Shown here: one piece after another, positions 33,121 to 45,169 of the stretch
How positions within the stretch are numbered: the first letter of the stretch is position 1
Layout of the letters: each line of letters begins with the position of its first letter
DNA from: Atherix ibis
Lineage: Eukaryota; Arthropoda; Insecta; Diptera; Athericidae
DNA: 64,000 nucleotides
Direction of reading: 5' to 3'
Assembly (NCBI GenBank): GCA_958298945.1
Contig: OY282607.1
Coordinates: 92,015,270 to 92,079,269, forward strand
The notes under the pieces: generated by a model
The model's database searches: none
What the model was told of the DNA's origin: nothing
Seen by the model: the letters and a program-made list of their open reading frames with translations, nothing else
Program-made: the position numbers and the translations under genes

Positions 33121-34560
33121 AGGTTAAATTACTGTGTGAACTAACTTCAAAATATATGCCATTTTGTTTGTTTTATTGATTAACCGTTGGATTATAGAAG
33201 AACTGAATAGGCATCTGCACAAAAATTCTGTCCAATTTTTTTTCGAGAATACACATACATTCGGAAAAACGCCACGCACTTGTAAAATAACCTATCACGA
33301 AATAGTTCGTATTATGAAAAAAAAACTTCTTATTTGCTATCTTGAAGAATAAAACTATTTATACAAATGTATTAATTTATACTAACTTAATCGGAAACTA
33401 TTTAAAATTTAATAAAACAGCACTTTAAATTTCACTTCTCGATAAACATCTAAATATAAACAAAAGTATGCAAGCATTCCGATATGCTACAATTTCATGG
33501 AGAATGGCGTGTTTTAAGATTATCCGAAAGTCTACAAAATTGAAGCGCTTGATATTTGATTTGTATTTACAAAATAAATAATAAATCTAAAATAAAATTG
33601 CATTTAATACCAGAAGATTCGGAAAAAATAAATGTAGCCTTCTGTCGTGTTTAAATTATATTTTCCTTTTTGAATAAGTATGTTAAAATGATTATTAATT
33701 ATGCTTTTGGAATTCAATAAATTTTTATTATGAAAACTAGCTGTTAGTGGGTGTCGTGTCTACATAAAAAAATCTACACAAAATTATGTGAGCATTACGA
33801 TATCTCGCCGCCTTTGAGATAATTTAGGCAGAAAATTGCCTTTCCAGGAATTCGTTCGGGGCTATCCAGGAATTCGTTAGTGTAAGGGTTAACCGCGACG
33901 GAATTTCTTTGGGGATTATTGAGAGTAGTTATGTCTGTTTTGACTGTTGTTGATGGGGGGGGGGGGGGCGGTTTCTTGCTGCATGCATCTAAATGAATGT
34001 CTTTATCTGTTTTTTCCTTTCTTTTATATAAGGATTTTAAACTATTCGTGACTGTTTTAAGAATAATTTTTTTTTACAATTTTTTATTAGTTATCTAATT
34101 AATATGTATTTGGTATTCTTTCTTCTTTTTTGCAACTATTCATTTTATATTAACTCTTTACAATTCGGTTTTTCCTTCTTTTGAAATCTAATAGACATTT
34201 AGATTGATTGTATTATAAATATTGAAAAATTAACTAATAGAAAATTTGTATAAAAAAGCACACAATATAGCTACAAATATTGATGAAAAAAATGATAAAA
34301 AAAATATTTCCTTCCATAAATTTTTAACGAAGATTTCGAGACGGAAAAGAATTTATTTAAAAAAAATCAAAAATATTTCGTTTTTTTAAAAATCAAAAAT
34401 ATTTCTGATACAACAAATTTTTTTTTTCGGATAGCATTTAAAAAGTCTGCCGATTAGGTCTCAAAAAAGGGTTTAGGTTTGCTAGCACAATTTCGACTGA
34501 ACTGAAAACAGCACAGTTGAGTTTGTCAAAATTTTAAGTATTCTAACAATCTTTAGAGAA
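33121..34560. other. AT-rich spacer with a 14-G run
   Basis: No gene seen. A run of 14 G lies at 33,955-33,968, and a doubled CCAGGAATTCGTT at about 33,846-33,882. 34,000-34,450 is nearly pure A/T. Confidence 0.5.
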
Positions 34561-34614
34561 TGTCTAAAATTTCGACTTCTTGTTTTGTGTTAGATTTGTA
34601 GTTCTCGTTCAAGT

Positions 34615-34666
34615 ACTGCCAAACATTTCAATGTTTTGTTTTGTGGCAAGATTGTTGTTTGGCAGT
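34615..34666. repeat. 10-bp inverted repeat near the synthetase 5' end
   Basis: ACTGCCAAAC at 34,615-34,624 and GTTTGGCAGT at 34,657-34,666 are exact inverted copies with a 32-nt spacer. It could be a hairpin in the 5' leader or a protein-binding palindrome; chance is also possible. Confidence 0.4.
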
Positions 34667-34687
34667 TGAAATTGAAATACAAATAAG

Positions 34688-34818
34688 GTAAGTGAATACA
34701 TTATTTGTAGGTATATTGAAAAATTAAATTAAACTGGATTTGTAAATATTAAATTTTATTGCCATTGTATTTAATGGGTTCATTTAGTATAAATTCATAA
34801 CATTTTGAAATTTTGCAG
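34688..34818 (+). other. Putative 5'-UTR intron of the synthetase gene
   Basis: A strong donor (AAG/GTAAGTG) at 34,688 and a TTTTGCAG acceptor ending at 34,818 enclose 131 nt, upstream of the synthetase start. No coding frame crosses it, so it would be a leader intron. Confidence 0.4.
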
Positions 34819-34826
34819 TTGCTACC

Positions 34827-34865
34827 ATGAAAATCGTCGCTAGAGTTAATTTAACCAACAAATAA
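34827..34865 (+). CDS. Upstream small reading frame before the synthetase
   Basis: An ATG with an A at -3 starts a 12-codon frame (MKIVARVNLTNK) eight bases after the candidate leader acceptor, ending 201 nt before the synthetase ATG. It may act as a translational upstream frame. No family is recognisable at this length. Confidence 0.3.
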   Translation: MKIVARVNLTNK

Positions 34866-35066
34866 TCTTTACGCTGAACCTTTCCTTAGCAATGATACAA
34901 ACCATAAATTAAGTTCGGCCAATTTGGCATTATTTTTAGTCGTTAAAGAACCATCTGTGAAACTGTCAGATAAGAATTTGACAACTGCCGCCGTTGTGTG
35001 CACAGCAGTTTCTCGAGAATATTTCGTCTTTAATATTTATTAAAAATTAGATATTATGCTTTAATA

Positions 35067-37270
35067 ATGACATTTCAACGTTTGAAGTTTATTAGGAATT
35101 TTTGTAAAAACATTTCATCAAATTCCATTTATGTGACAACACCAATTTTCTATGTAAATGCAGGTAAACAAACCAATTTGGTTACAATCTAATTTCGGAA
35201 AGGATCTGCTTTAGTTCTCGTCAAATAAGACTGTTTGTATTAATTTGAACAGCTCCTCACATTGGTCATCTATACTCTGCGGTAGTAGCTGATGCTGCAT
35301 TTCGGTATCAACGCTTACGATATCCCTTAAAGCCAGCGTTATTTTCGACGGGAACCGACGAGCACGGCATCAAAGTTGCACAAGCTGCGGCAAGTCATGG
35401 CATTCCTGTTGGGGAATATTGTAGTAAAATTTCTGCAGAATATCGTAAAGTATTCGATGCGTGCGGAGTTGAGTATAGCGATTTCGTGAGAACAACTGAA
35501 AAGCGACACTGCAGGGCAGTTCACAATTTTTGGGTAATGATTTTATCCAAGAGATACAGGATAAAATAGATCAAAATCTTGATTTTTATACTTCAGAACA
35601 GGCTGAAAACGAAGGATTTTATTTACTCGTCAAAGTACAGTGGATGGTATTGCATTTCAGATGAGACGTTCCTTACAGAGAATCAAATCAAATTAAATCC
35701 GGATGGCACAAGAGAATCCTTCGAGTCTGGCCATCGAGTTGATTGGACCGAAGAAATAAATTACATGTTCCGGCTTGGTAAAGTTCAGGCCGATGTTATC
35801 AATTGGATTAAAACCGGGTATGTGTGGATATTTTTGCCCCTCTTTTTTTAAGGAAAATTCCACTACTTAAATCCTTGGATTGTAGTAATCGCATTAGGCC
35901 GGCAAAATTTGAAAAAATCCTTCTGGAACAGCTTTCGGAACAATTGCCAGATGTCTCGGTATCTAGACCAGCAACTCGGATGCAATGGGGCATCACAGTA
36001 CCTAATGATGATACACAGAAAATTTACGTCTGGTTAGATGCACTAGTGAATTACCTAACTTGCGCTGGCTATCCAGATAGAATGGTTTGGCCACCATCCT
36101 TGCAGGTATTAGGAAAGGACATCCTCAAATTTCATGGAATATATTGGCCAGCATTTTTAATAGCTGCAGGTAATGTGTAAACTTTCACATGAAATTGTCA
36201 GCGTTTAAATCTAATTTGTTAATAAAAAGGATATGAACCGCCACAACAGTTGTTAGTTCATTCACATTGGACGGTCGACGGTGAAAAAATGTCGAAAAGC
36301 AAATTTAATGTCGTTAGTCCTGAAGAACGATCACAACTGTATACATGGGAAGGATTGAGATACTTTTTACTACGTGAAGGTGTACCCCATAGTGATGGAA
36401 GTAAGTTTAAATAAAATATGTTCTCTTATTCGTATTTAATACCATATTTTTATTTTTAAGACTACAGCGACACAAAAGTACTTCGAATTCTTAATTCAGA
36501 ACTGGCTGATACTCTTGGTAACTTACTATCCAGAGCATGTGCGAAATCCTTAAATCCTCGACAGATATTCCCCACGATTTACGAAGAACATTTTGGAACA
36601 CTTATCGAGCTAGATGCCACCCAGCGCTTAACAGATTTACTGACTACTATTACAGGTGAAATTCGAAAATTTTATATACGATCGTCTGCTTGTACACGAT
36701 AGTCTTAATAATTTTCCTTTTAGAAAAATGTGCTGCGCATTATGATTCGCACAATTTCTACATGGTTGTAGATACGGTTATGGGAGTTCTTCATGCGGCT
36801 AATAACTTTTTCGAATCGTGCAAACCTTGGGAATTAAAAGCAGATGTAAAAAACAATCATGATCCAAATAAAAACGTTGAAAAATTAGAAACAATAATTG
36901 GCATAACAATGCATACCTTACGAATATGTGGTATAATTTTACAACCAATTATTCCAAATTTCTCAACGAAATTACTTGACAAAGTAAGTGTACCGCGTTC
37001 GGAAAGAACTTGGTTCGATTTGGGTGCATTTTCATGGAAAAATATCTTAAATGAGAAAAACACATCGGCAGACTTAAATTCGGAAAATGTTGTTCTCTTT
37101 AAACGCATCTATTTGAAAAAAGATGTAAGTTCGTGATACTTTTTAATATAATGAATTACCAAATACGCTTCAAAAAACTAAGAATTTTATTTTATATTTT
37201 GTTTATGTAGGAAAAGTCTTCTCCATCTGCAAATCAAATAGGAAAGAGAAAAAAATCAACGGGAATGTAG
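35067..37270 (+). CDS. MetRS-m: Mitochondrial methionyl-tRNA synthetase
   Basis: Eight exons in consistent phase: 35067-35163, 35253-35533, 35597-35817, 35886-36169, 36230-36400, 36461-36655, 36724-37124 and 37211-37270, giving 569 residues, the size of animal mitochondrial MetRS. It ligates methionine to mitochondrial tRNA-Met (class I). Visible: a basic N-terminal leader ([15 protein letters not shown]) fitting mitochondrial import, the HIGH site (APHIGHLYS, 35,252-35,275), GTDEHG, the linker after [16 protein letters not shown], and KMSKS ([10 protein letters not shown], near 36,286). The anticodon-binding helical domain follows. No appended C-terminal dimerisation domain is present, unlike many bacterial forms. 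The start is the first Met before the exon-1 donor. All introns are 56-89 nt with GT-AG ends. Confidence 0.95.
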
Positions 37271-38185
37271 TTGTGGGTGGCTTTTTTACCATAGATTTGT
37301 AGTTAAATTATATTAATTTAGAAATAATAATCATTTTGATTTTGTAAAATTACAATTTTCTTTAATGCCATTATACGATGCTCATACTTAATCATAAAAG
37401 TAGCCAACTTCAAATTGGAAACTTATTTAAAAATAACGAAGAAAACTTAATCATAAGTGCACAAGAAAGAATATTTAGCTGTGCCCATATAAGCACAAAC
37501 GACAGGAATCAACCAAGTTTATTTATACATAAAAACAAGAAAAACCATTTCGGCTCCTATTTAAGCCAACGAGGATAAAGTATTTTGTTCATATGTGCCC
37601 AAACAAGAACATTCAATTCGGATTTTATATTTATTGGGTAGTCGGAAAACTCATGACGCATTTTGTCTATGTTTTAAAAAGTGAATTTATTTACAATAAT
37701 TAAAAAGAACAAGGATCAATCGATGATGTATTATCCATTTTGCTGGATCACCTTTTGCCATATTTCAGCAAGCACCTGTCTTGATCGGCCAAAGACTAAA
37801 CAAGGTTCTGATTTTCCAGCATCATCTGATTTGAACGCTGTAGTGGATGGATGCCTACAGTGCGTACTGAAGATAGTATACACTGTGCTCAAAGAAACGG
37901 AATTAATATAATTTTTTTTTTTAAAATCTAGTTGCCTGAGATGTGAACGAAATAGTTCACGTTAGATTGTAAATTAGTTGGTACTATTAGTTACTTAAGT
38001 TGTTTGTTCAATGATGTTTATAATATGATAATAAAATTTTTAAAAAATGGCTGCTGATTAAATGAAATTGATAATCATAATTGTGTTTTTAATTTTAAAT
38101 AATAATTGTTCACAAATATTGTACAATCGAGCAATCATTATAAATGTCATACCACATTGAAAAGTACTTGGTGCTTTTTATGTTT
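37271..38185. other. Synthetase 3' region and unassigned spacer
   Basis: No canonical AATAAA is seen close to the stop. Two short open frames (37,378-37,578 and 37,681-37,911) have a composition a little above background but no recognisable domain. A transposon fragment begins near 38,190. Confidence 0.45.
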
Positions 38186-38189
38186 CAGA

Positions 38190-38670
38190 TCGATTTTGTT
38201 AGACCGCCATTTGGCCCGGCGGCATTATTGGGCAAGATTTCTTTAAGTATGCTGGAGGCAATGCTGTAACAGTTACTGGTGACCGCTATCGGGACATGTT
38301 TGTAAAATTTCTTCTGCCTGAATTGGATCAATTAGGCCTACAAAACCTGTGGTCCCAAAAAGATGGTGTCACATCTTACAAACAGCTCATGCTACAATGC
38401 AAATTTTGAGGGAAATTTTTCCCGGCGGAATAATTTTTCACGATCCCCTGATTTGAACCGTCCCCAATTCTTCGCTGGGGATACTTGAAGGAAAAGGTGT
38501 ACTCTAGCAAACCTCGATGCTTAAGGACAACATAGGAATTAAAATTGCTGAATTGACACCAGAAGTCTGCGAACATATTATGAAAAATGTGCTTAAAAAA
38601 AGCTCGCCTTTTTGCCGCGGCCACAGGTGCGCATTTGAACGACATTATATTTCATACATAATGTTAAAGA
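38190..38670 (+). mobile_element. Tc3-type transposase fragment, decayed
   Basis: Plus-strand pieces in changing frames: GGIIGQDFFKYAGGNAVTVT, GDRYRDMFVKFLLPELDQLG, a damaged WSQKDGVTSY where the family has WFQQDGAT, LREIFPGGIIF, YLKEKVYSSKP, and a C terminus IAELTPEVCEHIMKNVLKK. It is a member of the Tc3-type group distinct from T. No terminal repeats were recognised. Confidence 0.65.
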
Positions 38671-38789
38671 GGCCATATACTCAACCAATAAAATATAAAT
38701 TATAAAATTATATTTTATTAAAAAGTTATTAAAAAAAAACTTCGATTTGGAACATATTGTAAAACGGACCCTGTATAAGTGTCTGGTCT

Positions 38790-39700
38790 GACGATGCCAA
38801 GGCCAGCCGTGCATGGTGGATTGTAGGTCAAGCGGTTAACTTGAAAGGAGAGGGAGGTGGTCGTCACTCGAAGAATGGGCCCCCGTTTTTTACACAGACG
38901 GTTCTAAAACGGATATGGGTGTTGGTGCGGGTGTAGTCGGACCTTGTTACCGTCTACCTAAGGCCTTTGATAAATCCGCATCCATTTTTCAGGCAGAAAT
39001 ATATACTATAGAGCTTTGTGCTAGAGAGGGTAACAGAAAGAACCTACGTAACGCAAAGATCTATATTATTTCAGACAGCTAAGCCGCTCTGTAGGTTCTT
39101 GTCTCATCTGATATCCAATGCAAACTAGTTTGGGATATCTTTATGGTCCTAAATCTACTGGCTAGATACAACAAAGTCACATTGTTGTGGATGCCAGATC
39201 ATGAGGGTATTGAAAATAACGAATTAGCAGACAAACTTGCCAAAAGGGGATTAAATACTCCGTACATTGGATAGCATTTTGTGGCTATTCAATGGGTCAA
39301 CTGGGGTCCTGGGAACGCGGAGTTAAAAGCTTACACTAAAGTAATTCCCTGGAATTGAATCAGTCTAAAAAATTCATCACATTTTCTTAAAAAAGGGGGC
39401 CGAGATTCTTAAACTTAACAAACAAGACCTAAGACTACTCACTGGCCATTGTCTGTTAAGATATCATCTTTCTTTGCTGGGCAATTTGGACACAACAATC
39501 TGTCGTTTCTGCTTAGAAGAGGATGAAACGTTGGAACACCTAATCTACGATTTCAATGCCATTGTCCACCAGAGACTTCAGCATCTTGGTTTGGGATGCC
39601 CTGATCCCTACGAGATTTCCCGCCTTCCAACCAATATGACATTGAGGTTCGCTAAAAGCCTCAATATTGCTATTATCTGTGTTAGTGTTATTCACCACAA
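38790..39700 (+). mobile_element. LINE 3' region with RNase H, copy 1 (plus)
   Basis: Plus-strand frames show an RNase H domain, FYTDGSKTDMGVGAGVVG, then FQAEIYTIELCA, then IISDS before a stop, then WMPDHEGIENNELADKLAK. A Cys-rich end follows (CRFCLEEDETLEHL). This arrangement is seen in RNase H-bearing non-LTR retrotransposons. Stops and frame changes make it inactive. A related fragment lies inverted at 45,170-46,010. Confidence 0.75.
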
Positions 39701-39789
39701 AAGACTCCTTCTATTATTTTTATTATTATTAATATTATTATTACTGTTATCTAACATTAACAATTTATGGTATATTTAAAAAAAAAACT

Positions 39790-40705
39790 TATTAAAAAAA
39801 TAGTAATGTTAGTACGAGTAAATAATAAATAATTAAAAGTTGAAAGATTTTTAACAATCTACTATATTTTTGCTCGAAAATTTTCTTTTGCATCCTTTTC
39901 TAGAATACTTTCGAAAGTCATTGGAATGAAATCCTTTTCAGAAATGCACTTTTATCTACCTTAACAATGTTGAAGTGCAGATAGTCAGACTTTCGGTTGT
40001 TCTTTCGATGTTTTTTTATAGGTTAAAGTTTACCAATTTAAAGGTTCTCTTATTCACTATTTTGAATCATCCTTAAAAAGAACTACAATATAGTCTCTTG
40101 GATACTAGATAACCATTCAGAGTAAATTCAAGTATTCCAATTCTGTGGTCGTCTGCATACCCAAATAATCGTAGCTATAGTTTCCATACAATATGTTCTC
40201 GTATACTTGGACAACAAATAATTCGACCGATATTCGATTAAAATGCATCGTTCCATCCCTACTTTTGGTATTCTTGTATGGCAGATGATTACATTTCATC
40301 CTAAACGGTCATATATGTACCGTACATACATACTCTGCCAGTGTATATTCAGGTTGGTTCTTTAGAATAATTTACCTTGCAAATAGAAGAGCTTTAAAAA
40401 TGGAAAACTTTGATAGAAAGATTTAAACCGAGTTATTGTAGAAGATTCGTACATGGAATATACATGAAAATAAAAATTCAAAATTCATAGAGTTTTTGTT
40501 GGTAACTTCTTTGAATCCATCAAAGTAATTCTATAGTAATTGGGTATTATTTTCAAAAGAATCCTTAAATAATGTTGAATGACATAAATTCCTCAATAAC
40601 TTTTAAATTGTTACTTAAATTTTAAGTTCAGTTTTTTTCCTATTACCAAAAATTTGTTTACAGAAGCTTTAAAGTTTTGTTAATTTAATGGTAAGATATC
40701 TTATA
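39790..40705. other. Unassigned AT-rich stretch
   Basis: No gene or transposon recognised. It ends at the TA flanking the M1 mariner. Confidence 0.5.
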
Positions 40706-41615
40706 CGAGGTATGTTCAAAAAGTTTCACGAATTTTGTGTTTTTTTCAAAAATTATTTATTTATTCATGAATATCTATTTTGTTCCCTTCAAAGTAATCC
40801 CCACCAGATATTATTTTTCAATCCTCGAAGCACTTCAAAAAATCATTTTTTGTGATCTTGTTCATCTCCTCCTTCGATGCCGTCTTTATCTCCTCAATCG
40901 TAGCGTAGCATCGTCCTTTCATGGCGCCCTTCAGTTTCGGGAACAAGAAAAAGTCACAGGGGGCCAGATCTGGGGAATACGATGGCTGCGGCATTATTAG
41001 TGTGTTGTTTTTGGCCAAAAATTCGCGCACAAACAATGATTTGTGAGCAGGGGCGTTATCATGGTGCAAAAGCCAATTTTTGTTCTTCCACAATTCCGGG
41101 AGTTTCTGCCGGATTGCTTCACGCAACTTGCACATAACTTACAGGTAATATTCCTTATTGACCGTTCTACCCTGTGGCAAGAACTCATGATGCACCACGC
41201 CCCTGCAATCGAAGAAAACTGTAAGTAAAACCTTCACATTCGACCGAATGTCATTCACATCTTCTCGGCCCTCTGAGAACATTTTGTACCACCGATAAAC
41301 GTTGATTCAGTCCAAGTTAGCTTCACCATATGCCACAGTCAACATTCGGAATGCGTCCGTGCAATTAATTTTGTTTTTTACACAAAATTTATACAGATTC
41401 TTTGATCCATTTTTTGGAATGTGCAAAAATCGAAGATGAGCCAAAACACGTGCAAGCGAAGGAGCTGTCAAAAATTAACTGAACATTCAAAATGGCCGAA
41501 CTTGTCAGCATAAGTGAGAGACATGAGTACCAACATAACGCCACAAAAAATTGAAAATCTAATATACATAACCCACGAAAATTCAAAATTCGCGATACTT
41601 TTTGAACAGACCTCG
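40706..41615 (-). mobile_element. Mariner family M1, internally deleted, both ends intact
   Basis: Inverted termini (left CGAGGTATGTTCAAAAAGTT; right ...TTTTTGAACAGACCTCG) with TA on both sides, 910 bp in all. On the minus strand the protein starts with MDQRICIKFCVKNK and continues to FSEGREDVND, then jumps to RSNVKVLL. About 140 residues, including the first catalytic Asp, are missing. The second and third Asp remain (HHDNAPAHK; SPDLAPCDFF) at 34-residue spacing. This copy gives the best view of the normal M1 N terminus. Confidence 0.9.
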
Positions 41616-41689
41616 TAGTAGTAATATATAATTGAGTTTTATTAGTGTTATCTTACCTCATATGGACGCAAAAGCCTCCTTTCCATTTG

Positions 41690-43190
41690 ATCAAAAAATA
41701 CTTTTTTATCCAATTATTGTACCCGAGACTGTGATTCTCTCACAGAAATACACCTGATCCACTATTACGCTAGGGCCGACGCTTTCGACCATGTGTGACA
41801 TCCTGGATGGCTATTTCCATATCCTAAAATCCTAACTCTCAGACCGATATTTTCTGGTAGCTGGAAATATTGATTATTGTGAAATTTATCTTATCACCTT
41901 CGGTGTCTCTCAGGGAAGTATCCTTAGTCCAATCCTTTATAACATATATATCTATGACTCCCGTAGAGGGGGATACTATTGAGTGTAGATACGTAGGATT
42001 GATACCAGAAGTGGCCTACGGATCTTGGCGAACCCGTGGTCTTGAACTGATCTAGCAGTGCCAGGAATTTACAAGTTGACTGTATCTCTCTAGAGTGAAG
42101 AGTACCCACAAAATAGTCTTTAAATAATAAAAACTAGCACCACGGAGATCAGGTGGCCTACGGTGTTAAAACACGCTGTGCCTGATTATGAGATGAGGAG
42201 TCTTTGGTTTACATTGCAGGTACAGTTATAGGACTCCCGGGTGCTAACACTGAAAATGATAGTAGAGGTTTAAATAGGCCTTGCTACCAACAGTTAGGGT
42301 AACTATCTTGTAACTGGTTACTGACTCTTAGCAAATGGACCTATCTGCAGTCGATGGAGTTGGTTAGAGGCAGGACCAGATAGTTGCGCAAATGTGTGTG
42401 GAGTAATGAGGCAACGGTCTGATAGTTGAGACCACATACCGCAGGAATTGACGGATGATTGAATGTTTGGCTGCTTCATGCATGGAACACGAGAGATGGT
42501 TAATGTCGGTGAATGGCAGATATGGTATTAAGACCATCTTGCCAAGGCGGAAACAGATTTTTAGAATATTAAAAAATATGTTCAAAAAAAGGGGGAACCT
42601 GAGAGAATATTCCATCGATGAAGTGAGCTAAGCTGGACATCAAATGCGTTGGATTGAAACGAGCTGGGTTGATAAAGCATGACTAGATCCGGGTGCAACT
42701 ATCTGGATCTAATCAGCTGAGCTGGCGAAATCTATTACTTGACGGGTCTGTTTTTGGTGTATCTCAACACGTATGTTTATAGGCGGCCCGTAATATTATG
42801 TCTAATGACAGTTATGCCACGTTATGTAACATTACACTAAACCCGTAATATTCGTTGTCATAATGATATCCTGTAATGATATTCTAACCGTAAGGGTGAA
42901 TGCGCAAAAATGTACTCATGCAACTTTTATACTTTGCCGAGAACAGGGCCTTGATATTATCTCCCAAATAGGAGTAATATCTCCCATAAAAATGAGTGTG
43001 CGTTACCTTAGACTTATAATCGGTAAACGGTTAACCTGGAACTCTCTTATACGAAAATAATAACATTCTTCTAGACAGAAGGTCAAAATTAACAATAAAG
43101 AGTAAATTATTATTACATAACACGGTACTGAAACCGATATGGACTTACGTACTCGAACTTTATTGTGCGATTAAGCGGTCCAATTTCTTT
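41690..43190 (+). mobile_element. Jockey-like LINE remnant, split by unknown DNA
   Basis: Plus strand. At about 41,845-41,950 the fragment LSDRYFLVAG and GVSQGSILSPILYNI is a reverse transcriptase block (family form GVPQGS). At 42,900-43,160, YLRLIIGKRLTWNSLIRK and KLLLHNTVLKPIWTY match the C-terminal part of jockey-type proteins. The 41,960-42,770 segment between them fits neither and is less AT-rich, so it is probably an insertion or a rearranged part. Confidence 0.6.
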
Positions 43191-44311
43191 TATTATGACA
43201 CTTATCAAAATTAAAAAGGGCAATGTCATCGAGCTTTTTTTATATTATAAAATAAATCATTTCATAATTGAGCGAACATTAGTGGATGGGTGTTATCCCC
43301 TCATGTCTTTATGTCCATGTAGTTTATCTCTAAAAAAATCTACTTCTTATAATTTCATTTAATTGAAAATATCATTTAAAATTAATAAAAAATCAAGTTT
43401 TATTAGATTAAACTTTGAAAAAAAAGACCTAGATATAATACGACAAATTAATTATTGAAAATTATCAATAATTAATTTGTCGTATTATATCTAGTTCTTT
43501 TTTTCAAAATTTTTTCAAACGTTTTGGTAAATAAATTTCGCACAATTACTAACTCATCAAATTTTGAATATCTTTAATCCTTAAAGTACATCTGTCGTTT
43601 ATGAATATTTTCAACATATTCTAACTATTCATAGGTGAATTTTTCATAAATCTACTCTCAAATTGGTAAGTATCATATGTCAAAATTCTCATAACTACCA
43701 CATATTTTTGCGTTAATTTCAACTAAATGGCACTTGAAATTTTCCACTCGTACTCGTACAATTTAATGAAATATTTTACATTTTAACTAAGAATTGTGTA
43801 TTCTGTAAAATCGAATAAGATCATCATAACTAGGACTGTTGGTAATGATGGGTGGGGAGTTGGAGCTGCTATGAAATATTATTACAAATATGCGATGGAA
43901 ATTTTATGCACGAACAAGTAAACAAACTAACATTAAGTGTGAAATGCCAACTAATAGCAACATTTCACTAGAACTTGTCTAATTAATGAAAACTATTCAA
44001 AATTAATAAAATGTTTTATAACAAAAAAAAATTAATATAACGAATAAAAAGGTAGCATATGTTTAATAAAATTTGATTTTTTGTTGGTAAATAAATGCAC
44101 AAATTTTTTAGTATGTAATTTGGTTGAGTGCTAACAAAAATACTGTACTTTAAATTGAATTTATATTTTATTTTTATATACACGTAGTATATGTACATAT
44201 TTTTTTAAAGGTTTTTTAAAATGGATTATTTTAAAAATAATTTTATTTGCTGGAAAAATAAGTTGTATTTTTTTGGCAATATTATCAAGAAATTGAATTT
44301 TACAAATATAT
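43191..44311. other. AT-rich stretch containing a long hairpin
   Basis: No gene seen. The inverted repeat at 43,414-43,508 is the only marked structure. Confidence 0.5.
43414..43508. repeat. 45-bp near-perfect hairpin
   Basis: Arms 43,414-43,458 and 43,465-43,508 pair along their whole length with one mismatch and one single-base length difference in the A/T run, around the 6-nt loop AAATTA. The inner arm sequence includes AGATATAATACGACAAATTA. Neither end shows a target duplication or a known terminus. Confidence 0.93.
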
Positions 44312-45117
44312 AGGGTTTTTTTAATAAGAGTGATATGATTTTTAAGTGACGTTTCGGCCATTTGTAATATGTCATAATCGGCATTTTTTTTTTTTCATTG
44401 TATTTAGTAATGTTGACAATTTTATTATGGAGAGATATACACAAAAACAACGTTTACAAATTGTCTTAGAACAACTTGAAAATGATAACGATTTTTTAAA
44501 GAAAATCATCTTTTCCGATGAGGCTCACTTTCATCTGAGTGGTGCGGTAAATAAACAAAACTGTCGATTCTGGTGCGAAAAAAATCCACAAATTATTCAT
44601 GAACACCCATTACATTTACCTAAGAGCGGTATAGATCGATGATAACCAACTTTTTATGGCCGAAATTTGAAGAAGTTGATCTTGACAACATCTGGTTCCA
44701 ACAAGACGGGGCTTCGTGCCACACAGCATTAGTACCAACCGAATTATTGCGAGAAAAGTTTGGAGATTCGATTATTTCAAGAAATTGTGACATTGAATGG
44801 CCTCCAAGAAGTTGTGATTTAACACTATTAGACTATTTGAAGTCATTGGTCTTTAGCAATAAACCAGACTGACTATCTTCAAGCTTTAGAAGTCAATATT
44901 GAACGTGATATTCATGACATACGACTTTATTTAGTGGAAAAAGTGCTCGAAAATTGGGTTCATCGAATTCGTTCCTGCAAAAGAAGTCGTGGAGGCCATT
45001 TGAATGACTTAATTGTATCGATTGTACTTCACATTAAATAAAAAATATTTGAATTTCCTTAACAATAAGTGTGTTTTTTTGTTGAAAAAAAAAATATTAC
45101 TCTTATTCGAAAACCCT
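44312..45117 (+). mobile_element. Tc1/mariner-superfamily element T, internally deleted copy 2
   Basis: Left terminus AGGGTTTTTTTAATAAGAGT and right terminus ACTCTTATTCGAAAACCCT, each next to TA. At 806 bp it is shorter than copy 1. On the plus strand MERYTQKQRLQIV is fused to LEQLENDNDFLKK, then FSDEAHFHLSGAVNKQNC, a second deletion, then RSMITNFLWPKFEE-like sequence, FQQDGASCHTA and WPPRSCDLTLLD. The second and third acidic residues are 36 apart. A deletion-derivative, not autonomous. Confidence 0.88.
44427..45041 (+). pseudogene. Transposase of element T, copy 2, deleted
   Basis: It begins at the Met of MERYTQKQR. It keeps all three acidic motifs but lacks most of the DNA-binding region and the middle of the catalytic domain, and changes frame near 44,635 and 44,870. 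The C-terminal KRSRGGHLND is present before the stop. Confidence 0.8.
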
Positions 45118-45169
45118 ATATTTAAATGTTAAACAATAGTTGCAAAACCACTCTGACTAATAAGGTCTT

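Noticed and set aside
43414..43508. Hairpin as a microRNA precursor
   Set aside because: The pairing is almost perfect over 45 bp, and such structures more often come from foldback elements; without small-RNA data a microRNA call is not supported.
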